From a virus, in the IMG/VR virus record IMGVR_UViG_3300030328_002680, positions 1 to 37,797 of that record: 37,797 nt of DNA. One strand, written 5' to 3'. The stretch's first letter is position 1. Every line of letters starts with the position of its first letter. This document shows positions 1 to 8,900 of the stretch, in pieces. The position numbers and the translations under genes were made by a program. The notes under the pieces are model-generated. The model was not told the DNA's origin and made no database searches. It saw nothing but the letters and a program-made list of their open reading frames with translations.

Positions 1-98
1 AAACACTACCCGACCCCCTACCGAATAAGTAAGGGGTCAGATAGTACCGCTTAGTATTCGCGTATCCATCGGCTAGGTGTAAAGGTTAGCCCTAGCAT
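1..98. repeat. Terminal direct repeat, left copy
   Basis: Positions 1-98 are identical to 37698-37795. Position 99 differs (a here, c at 37796). The repeat covers one intergenic hairpin cassette and the 3' end of the reverse-strand gene at 51-437. The simplest reading is a circular or circularly permuted genome in which the assembler repeated the ends. A true short terminal repeat is possible but less likely, because the repeat stops inside a gene. Confidence 0.9.
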
Positions 99-437
99 AT
101 CGGTCAAGGTTTCAACCCAATCTAGACCGCTCACGTCACGACTAGCGCCGTCGTACCAATCTAGAAACCAATACTCAACGGTGCCGGTATCGTGCCACCG
201 TATTTCTTCACTAGGTCCGCCATAGGATATTTGATAGCGCCAATATCCCACAGTCTGGTCGTTAAAGGTTCCGGCTTTTACATATCCAAAGCATAGACCG
301 TACTCATTGAAACGGTCTAAGGCTTCATCACTGTAAAAGGTGTCCCCCTGTAATTCTAGAAACATGGCGGTGAAATCGTCCGCCCTGCTTTGTAGATGAC
401 CGTCTATGCGGTCTTGACAAGTTGCGTCTTTTGGCAT
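51..437 (-). CDS. Conserved-looking phage protein with a QISYGGPSEE motif
   Basis: This 128-residue soluble protein has no signal peptide or membrane segment. It is rich in aromatic residues, with the motifs YWRYQISYGGPSEEIRW (about residues 65-81) and EYWFLDWYDGA. I associate similar motifs with hypothetical proteins of phages and plasmids but cannot name a function. It starts at ATG behind a strong site, AAAGGGGGCAAG, and ends in TAA. The leader matches that of the next reverse gene (37473-37670). It is the first gene of the reverse operon, directly downstream of the promoter at 482-510. Its last codons reappear at 37748-37797 because of the end overlap. Confidence 0.8.
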   Translation of the reverse strand: MPKDATCQDRIDGHLQSRADDFTAMFLELQGDTFYSDEALDRFNEYGLCFGYVKAGTFNDQTVGYWRYQISYGGPSEEIRWHDTGTVEYWFLDWYDGASRDVSGLDWVETLTDMLGLTFTPSRWIREY

Positions 438-455
438 CTTGCCCCCTTTCTCAAA

Positions 456-476
456 TATCCGACCCCCTGCCGGATA
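456..476 (-). promoter_or_regulatory. Leader hairpin, degenerate copy of the intergenic cassette
   Basis: The plus-strand sequence resembles the left part of the cassette at 37706-37728 (ccgaccccct and ataagtaa are shared), but the right arm of that stem is missing. A different stem can form here: TATCCG at 456-461 pairs with CGGATA at 471-476. The hairpin falls at the expected 5' end of the reverse transcript, just upstream of the AAAGGGGG ribosome-binding site of the gene at 51-437. Confidence 0.45.
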
Positions 477-481
477 AGTAA

Positions 482-510
482 ATTATAGCAAAGTATCGAA
501 CTTATTACAA
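482..510 (-). promoter_or_regulatory. Sigma70-type promoter for the reverse operon
   Basis: On the reverse strand a perfect -10 box TATAAT (482-487) is separated by exactly 17 bases from TTGTAA (505-510), which matches TTGACA at four of six positions. It points into the gene at 51-437. In a circular genome it would also drive the genes at 37670 down to 35695. It is the best promoter match I see in the window. Confidence 0.75.
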
Positions 511-644
511 TGTTATAAATTACCAGGTCAGCTGATTTCTCTGGGAGGGGTTATGTTTCAGTATTGTTACAGTGTCGGGATTGGTCTTGCGTTGTTCGAT
601 GGTATAGGGCATACTTGAGGGGTACCAAAGAAAGGATATTTAAT

Positions 645-938
645 ATGTGGTATTTGGAAATTATGTGGGTGGTGATTCTCGTGCTAGGCGTGGGGGTTAT
701 CGTCTATGGATTAGCCATAGGGGTTGTTGATCTCATTGCTAAGGTTCGTGCTAGTCGTGCGGATGAATTGTATAACTCTTTTGAAGATGAAAGAGAATAC
801 TACTGCGATGTGTTCGAGAACATTATCGAAAACTTTGATGAGTTTAATAACTATGTTGATGTTGACGGCGTGAAAGTTATTCGCGGGGTTTTGTCTTCTT
901 ATGTTGATGGTGTCCGTAGTTCTCGGGTGGTCAAGTAA
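645..938 (+). CDS. Small single-span membrane protein
   Basis: The protein has 97 residues. Residues about 3-33 (starting MWYLEIMWVVILVLG) form one strong hydrophobic segment. A charged, acidic, helical tail follows, with EDEREYYCDVFENIIENFDEF. The chosen ATG has AAAGGA nine bases upstream; an in-frame TTG further upstream (564) lacks support. It heads a three-gene forward operon. The topology suggests a host-membrane-associated accessory protein, but I do not recognise the family. Confidence 0.7.
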   Translation: MWYLEIMWVVILVLGVGVIVYGLAIGVVDLIAKVRASRADELYNSFEDEREYYCDVFENIIENFDEFNNYVDVDGVKVIRGVLSSYVDGVRSSRVVK

Positions 939-1129
939 TGGGGCGGACTATGGACACGGACCGCGCGGAAGAAATAACACAACGCGATGAAGGGAACCTT
1001 TACGCTTTGCAGGATTTACTGGAGGGCTTAGCAGACTTAAACGCTTATAAGAATGATTCATATAAGGAAATGCTTAAGACGGTTAACAAGGTTATCCATA
1101 ACCTTAGTTATGGCGGATATCATGGCTAA
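938..1129 (+). CDS. Small hypothetical protein
   Basis: This 63-residue hydrophilic, probably helical protein has no recognised domain. Its ATG overlaps the preceding TAA (TAATG), which implies translational coupling. A second ATG at 950 (MDTDRAEE) is an alternative start. It is the middle gene of the forward accessory operon. Confidence 0.6.
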   Translation: MGRTMDTDRAEEITQRDEGNLYALQDLLEGLADLNAYKNDSYKEMLKTVNKVIHNLSYGGYHG

Positions 1130-1304
1130 TTATTGGGTGACTATTAATGCTTCCGGTTCGCATGAGTTGGAATGGAAGATACAAGACCTTTTCTATTCTG
1201 AGGAGTGGGAAACCGGCAAGGGTTTCATGATTTCAGAAGTTTGCCATTGTGACCACGAGCGCGAAGAATGGTGCAAGACTTGTGAAAGTATGCTAGACGA
1301 TTAG
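1122..1304 (+). CDS. Small Cys/His-rich protein
   Basis: This 60-residue protein begins MANYWVTINASG. Its C-terminal half carries C-x-C-x-H-x6-C-x2-C (CHCDHEREEWCKTC), a plausible metal-binding knuckle. The ATG at 1122 is preceded by GGCGGA; an ATG at 1110 is an in-frame alternative. It overlaps the end of the upstream gene by 8 bases. The CHC-D/E-HE motif recurs in the reverse-strand protein at 37141-37365. The function is unknown. Confidence 0.6.
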   Translation: MANYWVTINASGSHELEWKIQDLFYSEEWETGKGFMISEVCHCDHEREEWCKTCESMLDD

Positions 1305-1328
1305 CCCGAATCCCTACGGGAAAACTAG

Positions 1329-1364
1329 AACCCCTCCACCTATCGGGTGGGGGGGTTCTTTTCG
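1329..1364 (+). terminator. Rho-independent terminator of the 645-1304 operon
   Basis: A 12-bp stem (AACCCCTCCACC at 1329-1340, paired with bases up to 1357, one T-G wobble) closes a TATCG loop and is followed by CTTTTCG. It lies 25 bases after the stop codon of the last gene of the small forward operon. Confidence 0.85.
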
Positions 1365-1911
1365 TTGTTGGGCTATCATGCCCAACCACACACAGTAACC
1401 AAACAACCACCCACAGTGAAGCTCACCCAACGTGACCACCCGACCACCCTAAGCGTTTTAGTCTCACCGGTCACGCTCAGTAGTTAACCGACCACTCTAC
1501 GGGTGATGTGCCGGAATACCCCGATTTACCCCACTGATTATCGTTATATCTGTGACTTTGCTTTTTCTTTTTGCTGGTGAGGGGGTGTTTTGGTTGGTTT
1601 TTTATGCATTGGGTTTTGTTTTTATGCAGGGTTGTTGGGTGTGTGGGTTTGGTGGGGTGTGTTGTGTGTTGTGTTGGTTGTGTTTGGGTGGGGGCAGCCC
1701 TTGGGTCCCTCCGCCACTTGAGGTGTGGTCTACCTTGCATTCGGTTGTTCCTTTTCGATGCGCCCCTGATCCGGCTGTTTAGCCCGTCGTGTCTCGGATA
1801 GGGGTCGGAAGCCCCTCTGACGGGCGAGCCTCGCGATGGTTAGTCGGGAGAAGCTGTTGCTTCGTTGTTTAGTGTAGCACATGTTTGGTTGTTTGGTGGT
1901 ATTGTTTTTGT
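1365..1911. other. Non-coding structured region upstream of the late genes
   Basis: I see no convincing gene here. Positions 1367-1384 form a TTGGGC/GCCCAA hairpin. The plus strand is A/C-rich from about 1380 to 1470, then extremely T/G-rich from about 1560 to 1690. A compact fold lies at 1782-1825: GCCCGTC pairs with GACGGGC, and inside it AGGGG (1800-1804) pairs with CCCCT (1812-1816). Short open frames here are low-complexity and lack ribosome sites. Given its place just before the terminase gene, it could hold the packaging (cos or pac) site, a late promoter or a small RNA. Confidence 0.5.
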
Positions 1912-3822
1912 ATGACTTCTGGGCGACCTATTTCTGCTGAAACGTGGATTAAGTTTATGGAGTTGCGTGATGGGGGTGCTTCTCGTTATGCGGCGGCGAA
2001 GCGTTTGGGGGTGTCGCAGAGGGCGGCTAAGGATTTTGAGGATGGTACTGGTTCTCAGATTGGTCGTCAGGCGAAGCAGGCTTTTGATGAGTTGAAGAAA
2101 CCTGCGGTTGTTCCTTATGAGGATTTGATTCCTGAAGCTAAGGAGGCGTGGGATAGTATTGAGGTTTTCGCTCGACGCTATTTTGGTTTGATTTTGATGC
2201 CGTGGCAGATTGAGGCTACGGAGCAGATCATGGAGTTGATGAATTCTCCGCAGGAGGAGTATGTTGTTTTGAACGCTCCTCCTGGTTCGGGTAAGTCCAC
2301 GTTTTTTACGAGGATTTTGCCTGCGTGGGCTACGGTGCGTGACCGGACGTTGAGGGGGATGATTGGTTCTCATACTGCGAGGTTGGGGGAGTGGTATACG
2401 CGCAGGTTGAAGAACGAGTTTGAGCGTGAACATTTTGTTAGAGCTGAAGCTAAGGACATGAAGTTGGGGTTGGCTGTTGACGCTGAAGCAGTGTTGATGG
2501 ATGATTTCGGCAGGTTTAAGCCGGAGATTAAGGAGGTGTGGAGGGGGGATCAGTTCACGGTTGCTCAGGAGGGTGATATTCCTGTTTCGGAGAAGGAACC
2601 TACTTGGACTGCGTTTGGGGTTGATTCAGGGTTTTTGGGTGGTCGTTTTGATTTGGTGTTGTGGGATGATTTGTATGATCCTCGTAAGATGCGTACCGCT
2701 GATGCCCGTGAGGATTTGAAGCGTTGGTGGGATGAGGTTGCGGAAACTCGGTTGGAGCCAGGGGGGTTGCTGGTTTTGCAGGGGCAGCGTATGGCTCCTG
2801 ACGACATTTACCGTTACGCTTTAGATAAGGAAGCTTTGTTGGATGATGATGATGATTTCGAGGAGGAGGTTCCTGAGTCGTTGCAGTTGAATGGGAAACG
2901 GTATCATCATATTTTGTATAAAGCCCATTATGAGGATAGGTGTGAGAAGAATCATAAGGTTTCGTCTGACCCGTATCCTGATGGTTGTTTGTTGTATCCT
3001 CGTCGTTTGAATTGGCGGAAGTTGACGCATATTCAGCAGTCCACTCCTGATAGGTTCGCTATTTTGTATCAGCAGGAGGATTCTGACCCTGCGTCTGTTT
3101 TGGTTGATCCGTTGTGGGTTTCTGGCGGTAAGGGTTCTGACGGGGTGGAGTATTTGGGATGTTGGGATTCTGATAGGGATTTGTGGGAGTTGCCTCGTTC
3201 GTTACCTGGTGATGTTGTGATTGTCGCTACTGCTGATCCTTCGCCTTCTAAGTATTGGGCTTTGCAGGTTTGGGCGTATGTGCCGGAAACTAATTTCAGG
3301 TATTTGTTGGAGTCGTATAGGCAGAAGATGGATGCCCCTACGTTTTTGGATTGGAACCATTCGGAAGGTATTTTCACGGGGATAGCTGAGGAGTGGCAGC
3401 AACGGTCTGTCGATATGGGTCATCCGATTCAGTATTGGATTGTTGAAGCTAACGCTGCTCAGAAGTTCATTATGCAGTACGATCATTTTCGTCGCTGGTC
3501 TGCTACGAGGGGTGTGCATTTGATTCCGCATTACACGCATTCTCGCAATAAGGGTGATCCTGATTATGGTGTTCAGATGCTCGCAGGGCTGTATAGACAC
3601 GGTTTGGTGAGGCTTCCTGGCAAGCAAAGAACTGAAGCACGCCCACATGCGCTATTGTTGGTAAATGAAGTAACAAAATGGACACCAGATGGTTCTGGTG
3701 CTAATACAGACGATTGCGTTATGGCACAATGGTTCCTAGAACATAATCTTCCTAATATATACTTACCTAAAGGTAATGTTGAACCTTTATGGAGACCGTC
3801 ATGGATAAAAAAGGCTGGATAA
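1912..3822 (+). CDS. terL: Terminase large subunit
   Basis: The 636-residue DNA-packaging motor has an ATPase domain with Walker A APPGSGKST (122-130) and Walker B FDLVLWDD (246-253). The C-terminal RNase-H-like nuclease has acidic candidates in ATADPSPSKYW (D442), IVEANAAQ (E512) and GANTDD (D600/D601). Residues 22-45 (SRYAAAKRLGVSQRAAKDF) look like a helix-turn-helix, which is normally found in the small subunit. No separate small terminase gene is visible. I start at ATG 1912 rather than the upstream in-frame codon at 1885; the ribosome site is weak. From about 3610 codon choice changes sharply to A-ending codons. Confidence 0.93.
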   Translation: MTSGRPISAETWIKFMELRDGGASRYAAAKRLGVSQRAAKDFEDGTGSQIGRQAKQAFDELKKPAVVPYEDLIPEAKEAWDSIEVFARRYFGLILMPWQIEATEQIMELMNSPQEEYVVLNAPPGSGKSTFFTRILPAWATVRDRTLRGMIGSHTARLGEWYTRRLKNEFEREHFVRAEAKDMKLGLAVDAEAVLMDDFGRFKPEIKEVWRGDQFTVAQEGDIPVSEKEPTWTAFGVDSGFLGGRFDLVLWDDLYDPRKMRTADAREDLKRWWDEVAETRLEPGGLLVLQGQRMAPDDIYRYALDKEALLDDDDDFEEEVPESLQLNGKRYHHILYKAHYEDRCEKNHKVSSDPYPDGCLLYPRRLNWRKLTHIQQSTPDRFAILYQQEDSDPASVLVDPLWVSGGKGSDGVEYLGCWDSDRDLWELPRSLPGDVVIVATADPSPSKYWALQVWAYVPETNFRYLLESYRQKMDAPTFLDWNHSEGIFTGIAEEWQQRSVDMGHPIQYWIVEANAAQKFIMQYDHFRRWSATRGVHLIPHYTHSRNKGDPDYGVQMLAGLYRHGLVRLPGKQRTEARPHALLLVNEVTKWTPDGSGANTDDCVMAQWFLEHNLPNIYLPKGNVEPLWRPSWIKKAG

Positions 3823-5586
3823 GTGAAACCTGCTGAACGTATTATTGAGTTGTTAAGAGAGAGGGAATCTAATCAGAGTCCTGCGATAGAACGGATGCGT
3901 CGCATTAGGTCTGCTTACGATGGCGACATTATTGTGCCGTTGCCGGAGTTGGATGATTTTGAATCTGCTTCGGTGGCTAACCTTGTCGCTCAGGGGTTGG
4001 ATCAAACTGCGATGAGGATTTCTTCTACTATGCCGGACATTATTTGTCCGCCTTCTGACCCTGAGTCTAAAAATTCTGAGAAGAACTCAAGGGTTAGACG
4101 TAAAGCTCTTTACGGCATGTGGGAAAGTAACAACATGGGGTTGAAGATGATGCGTCGCGCGAGGCATTTTATCGGGTACGCTTCTTCGCCTGTTTCGTTA
4201 AGGTTTGATCCTGTTAAGGGTGGTGTTGAGTGGGTGCTTCGTGACCCGTTAACTACCTATCCTTCTCCGGTTATAGGTCCAGACGATTTGGAACCTACTG
4301 ATTGTATTTTTACTTACGATAGGACTTGGGCGTGGCTTAAATTACATTACCCTGACCAAGCGCATCGTTTACGGGGAAGCGACACTGTTGAAGAATCTGA
4401 TTTGTTTCAACTGGTCGAATATGTGGATCATGAGGAAACGGTGCTTATCGCTGTTGGTCGCACTCCGCAAAACAACACGGGCTGGTCTAGGAGTGTTAGT
4501 TACACGGTTGAGCCTTTAGCTGAATTGGAAAGGTTCCCTAATCGTATAGGGATGTGTCCTGCTGTTGTTCCTGGTCGTGTTTGTTTAGATCAAGCGCAGG
4601 GGCAGTTTGATGGGATGATTGGGATGTATCAGACGCAGGCTCGTTTGATGGCGTTGGAAGTTATCGCTGTGCAGAAAGGTATTTTTCCTGACACTTGGCT
4701 TGTCGCTAGGGCTGGGGAGCAACCGCAAATTATTAATAACGCTAACGGGTTGACTGGCGAAATTGGTCAAGTCAAAGGCGGCGATTTGCGTGACTCTACT
4801 TTGAACCCTGGATTTATGACTAATCCAACTATTGATCGTTTGGAAAGAGCGCAACGTTTAACTGCCGGTATCCCACCTGAGTTTGGTGGAGAGTCTGGTT
4901 CTAACATTCGTACTGGTCGCCGTGGCGAAGCGGTAATGTCCGCTGTTGTTGATTTCCCTATTCAGGAAGCGCAGAAAGTTATAGCTGCTTCTTTAGAGGC
5001 GGAGAATCGCAGAGCGATAGCTTTGTCTAAAGCGTATGCAGGCAATAAGGCTGTTTCGTTTTATGTAACCACTAAGGGTTCTAAGGGTCGTGTTGATTAC
5101 ACACCTAATAAGCATTTTGACACTGACCATAATCGTGTCGTGTTTTCTAACCCTGGTACTGATTTGAATGGTTTAGTTATTGGTGCCGGTCAACGTATCG
5201 GCATGGGAACGATGTCTAAGAAGTCTTTCATGGAGATTGATCCTATGGTTGATGATGTTGAGTCGGAACATGATGAAGTTGTTTCCGAGTCTTTAGAGCA
5301 GGCGTTGTTGGCTTCGTTGCAGACGCAAGCTTCGCAGGGGGCGATACCTCCTGGCGATGTTGCTCGCATTGTTGAAATGGTTCGATATAACAAAGCGGAT
5401 TTAGCCGGTGCTGTCCAGAAGGTGCATGAGGAGGCGCAGGAACGTCAAGCGACGCAAGTGCCTCCAGATTCTCCTGAAGCTCAGTCCGGTATAGCCCAAG
5501 CCGGTGCAGGTGCGGAGGCTGCGCCTACATCTGGGGCGGCTGGGCTTCCTTCTATGCGTGAACTTCTAGCACAGGTTGGTGGATGA
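3823..5586 (+). CDS. Portal protein
   Basis: This 587-residue protein begins at GTG, immediately after the terminase stop. The place, size and content fit a phage portal, the dodecameric ring through which DNA enters. Portal-like features include the N-terminal helical region (RMRRIRSAYDGD), the segment ARHFIGYASSPVSLRFDPVKGGVEW, and a Gln-rich central helical part (GQFDGMIGMYQTQARLMALEVIAVQ). The C-terminal tail is Ala/Gln/Pro-rich. Assignment rests on family feel plus position after TerL; no invariant catalytic residue exists to check. Confidence 0.88.
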   Translation: MKPAERIIELLRERESNQSPAIERMRRIRSAYDGDIIVPLPELDDFESASVANLVAQGLDQTAMRISSTMPDIICPPSDPESKNSEKNSRVRRKALYGMWESNNMGLKMMRRARHFIGYASSPVSLRFDPVKGGVEWVLRDPLTTYPSPVIGPDDLEPTDCIFTYDRTWAWLKLHYPDQAHRLRGSDTVEESDLFQLVEYVDHEETVLIAVGRTPQNNTGWSRSVSYTVEPLAELERFPNRIGMCPAVVPGRVCLDQAQGQFDGMIGMYQTQARLMALEVIAVQKGIFPDTWLVARAGEQPQIINNANGLTGEIGQVKGGDLRDSTLNPGFMTNPTIDRLERAQRLTAGIPPEFGGESGSNIRTGRRGEAVMSAVVDFPIQEAQKVIAASLEAENRRAIALSKAYAGNKAVSFYVTTKGSKGRVDYTPNKHFDTDHNRVVFSNPGTDLNGLVIGAGQRIGMGTMSKKSFMEIDPMVDDVESEHDEVVSESLEQALLASLQTQASQGAIPPGDVARIVEMVRYNKADLAGAVQKVHEEAQERQATQVPPDSPEAQSGIAQAGAGAEAAPTSGAAGLPSMRELLAQVGG

Positions 5587-5966
5587 TGCCTCGAAAGGGT
5601 AAAGGACAAAAAGTTTCTTCTGCTTCTGGTCAAACTTACGGGGATAGGGTTGCTCAGGAGGAAGCGCAAAAGGCGATGCCGTTGCCGGAAAGACCGCGGA
5701 TCACCCCTGGTGCTGCTGGTCCTTTGACGCGACCTTCTGAACAGCCTCGTCAACCGTTGACTGCTGGTTTGCCGATGGGGGCTGGTGGCGGACCGGAGAG
5801 TTTAATTAGACCTGCTCCTAAACCTTCTCCTGTTATTACGGAGAGTTTGGGTAGAGTTTTGCCTTTGCTTATCGCTAGGGCTGAGATGCCTGATGCGAGT
5901 TCTGAGTTTAGACAGTTTGTTCGTAAGGCTCGTCAACTTGCGGCTGATAGCCCTAATGTTTATTAG
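5583..5966 (+). CDS. Small Pro-rich head-region protein
   Basis: This 127-residue protein overlaps the portal stop by 4 bases (ATGA), so it is translationally coupled. The first 90 residues are basic then Pro/Gly-rich and probably disordered. A short helical C-terminus follows (SEFRQFVRKARQLAADSP). It may be a minor virion or portal-associated protein by position. I do not recognise a family. Confidence 0.7.
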   Translation: MMPRKGKGQKVSSASGQTYGDRVAQEEAQKAMPLPERPRITPGAAGPLTRPSEQPRQPLTAGLPMGAGGGPESLIRPAPKPSPVITESLGRVLPLLIARAEMPDASSEFRQFVRKARQLAADSPNVY

Positions 5967-5975
5967 GGGCAATTT

Positions 5976-8900
5976 GTGAGTTGGATTGGTGATCGTTGGG
6001 ATGATGTTGGAAGTCTTTGGCAGTCTTCAATAAAACGTGCTGACAATTTTTGGGATGCCGGTTTTGAGGTTGCTTCTACGCCAGTTAATTTGGTTTGGAA
6101 TTTTGTTGAAGCGACTAAAGATGTTATAGACGATAATGATGTTGGGGTTCTTGATGGGTTGTATCAGTTTGCTTGGGAAAAACCTTTTCATGATACTAAA
6201 AATTTAGCGGCTGCGACTATAGGTCCAGAAGGCATTGGCGGCAACCTTATCGAAATGATGCCTACTGCTGTTCGTGGCGCTGTTGGAGAGGCTTTAGAGG
6301 GTATTGAATGGGTTTATAACAAAGGAAGCAGATATGTTTCTGCGTTTGTTACCGTTGGTTCTTTAATGGAAGCCGACGGCAGAAATAACGATCTTAGTGC
6401 GTTTTTTGATTTTGGTGATTATTGGGATGAAGCTTATGAAATAGCAGAAACTCGTTCGCCAGGTCAAGCAATAGTTTTGGCTTTTCATAGCAGCGAAGAG
6501 AAAAGCATTCTTGACGAAGAAGCTGTTGCGGAGTGGCAGGATACGGCTTGGTTTAACATTACTTCGGGGACGTTAGATGCCGCATTTCGGGTTTTTCTTG
6601 GACCGGAAGAGTTATTGTTCGGGGCAGGGATGGCGGCTCGTGCTGGTCGTGCAGCCCGTCAATTCAACAATTATTTTGAAGCAGGGGGAAAGTTTACAAA
6701 ATTCTCTGACGATGTTACAGCGATTGCTGATGATATAGGGGCTAATACAGATGAGATAACAGGGCTTGTTGCTCGCCGCACCGAAACTGAACGAGAAGTA
6801 ACTCGTGCAAGAAGAGAATTAAATACTTTTAAGAAGGCTGAAGAGCAAGGGCTTAATACTAGCGCAGACCCAAATTTAGGTCAAAGACTTCAAACAAATT
6901 TAGATGAAGCGTTAGCAGCAAGAGATTTAGCGAAGTTTGATGACCCAGTTGATTTGTTGACTGGTCGGATTAAAGAAAAGTATTTCGCTGGTCATGCGGA
7001 AGGGGATTTGATTTCGCGTGAAATAGCGTTAGCGCATTTAGGGCGAGAAGGTTTCGCTGGAGGAACTGAATCGGTAAGAAACGTTATGCAGTTCTTTATG
7101 GCTGCTGATGGCGACAAAGCATTACAAATAGTTGCTCGTATAGCTAAAGAAAATCCGGTGAGAGGGTTTAATTATGCGAGAATCTGGGAAAAAAGCACTC
7201 AACCTATTCAAGTCGCTCCTTCAGGAACCGTAGGTGGAAACGCTCACGAATTTTTAGCAGCAAACAAAACTCATAAAGACATTGTTAACGCCGTAGAAGA
7301 TGGTGTAGGTTTAGAAAATTTTGGTCCTGACAACATTGTTTCAGGGTTTGCTTCTATAGATGTTGTCATCAAACCCACAATGAGAAGAAATTTTCAAGAC
7401 AAAGTTCGTCATTCAGGTTGGTATAGAACAGGGGAAACTGAAACAAATCTTTTAGGTCGGGCTATTCAACCTTTTACTCGGACTATTCAACTTGTCAGAG
7501 ATATGAAACCTCAGCATCACATGTTTGCTGGTGACGCTAACGCTGCCGATCAGGTAGCAAGGGCTATGAAAGAATCAAACTTGTATAGCGCTGAAGATAT
7601 AGCAAGATTTAGGGGAGATTGGGCTTCGAGAAGTGTTGCTTCTAGGGTTAGGCTTGCGGAAAGAGTTCAAGGGGAAATGGTTGAAAGGGTGCTTCGTAGA
7701 CGTATAACTAAGGATAAATGGTTAGAAGTTAACCCTAATTCTAATCCTTCTGATTATGAGAATCTGATTAATACTTTGGTAAGGGATTATGCTGCAAGTA
7801 ATTCTGCTGCTAAAAAAGTTTTGAACGACGCTAGAGCGTATGATTACACAGATTTAGCAAAAGGGTCTGAGTTTACTTTTGTTGATGAAGGCACAGAGGT
7901 GTTGATGAACTCTCCGTTGACTCCTTCGCAGTTGAAACAATCGTTTTTTGTTGTAGACGTAAAATCAATAGATTCTTATGTGCAGAAAATGGTTTCAAGA
8001 AGAGATTTTTCTGTTGTTGAAAGAGCGACAGGAAGTAGTGACGCGATTTTTGCTTCTCCTTCTTGGTTTCAAAGGGCAAGATATGGGGGGGCAGGCAGAC
8101 AACACGTTATGCAAATGTCTAATCAAGGGCTTAGTGGATTAATGTCGGTTTGGCGACCTGCTGTGTTGCTGCGTCCTGCTTGGGCTTTAAGAGTTGTCGG
8201 GGATGAACAGTTGCGTATGTTCGCTAAGCTGCAAACTCTTTCTGGTGAGGGAAGCGGTTTGTGGGGTTTGCTTACAAGTAACCGTAGAGCTTATGTTGAA
8301 AGTGTTTTTCATAATTATGGAAGAAGGACAAGACACAATCCTAAAGGTTTGTCTATTGAGGAGTTGCATGCAAGCGGAAAATTGGTGGAGGCTGAGAAGC
8401 AGTTAAAACTGCTTACTCGTCGTCGTGCTGGTCGTGCTGCTGGTATTGGTTTTGTTTTGGGTGGCGGTCCTGGGTCGCTTCTTTTTGGTGGCGGTTCGTT
8501 TTTAAGGAATCGTCGGGCTTATCGTTCTATGTTGGGAAGAGCAAGGGACGATGGTTTGGTTCGTTCTGGAGAAGGGCAATTACAAACTAGAGAATATGAT
8601 GCTCGGAACATTGTTAGAAGAAGAGTTTTATCTGGCAGACCGTTTGCTAGAAGGCGTGGTCCTGAAAAGCCTTTAAGCGCTGGGGGGCATCCGGTTCAGG
8701 GTCCGTTTGGAACAAAAGAAAATCCTAACCTTGTTATGAGGGGAGCTGTTAGTTCTCAACGGCAAGTAGGTCATGCTTTAGATCATTCAGCGAGAATAAA
8801 TGAAGGGAATATACAAAAAGGGGATTGGGATTTAGTTCTTGATCCGAGGAAAGCTGATACGGAACAGTATGCACAAGGATGGGAACGGGTCATTAACGAT

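Larger units (their letters stand above)
438..644. promoter_or_regulatory. Divergent control region
   Basis: This gap separates the reverse operon (51-437 and onward across the junction) from the small forward operon (645-1304). It contains a good reverse promoter (482-510), a leader hairpin (456-476) and weaker forward promoter candidates. One candidate is TTGCGT (587-592), 17 bases, CATACT (610-615). Another is TTGGTC (581-586), 16 bases, TATAGG (603-608). Both forward candidates match the consensus poorly, so the forward start is uncertain. Confidence 0.5.

Noticed and set aside
1477-1801. Several overlapping short open frames upstream of the terminase.
   Set aside because: Low-complexity G/T or C/A runs, no ribosome sites, mutually overlapping on both strands.
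1782-1825. Possible tRNA, because a 7-bp GCCCGTC/GACGGGC stem looks like an acceptor arm.
   Set aside because: Only 44 bases from end to end; no T-loop, D-arm or anticodon arm can be drawn.
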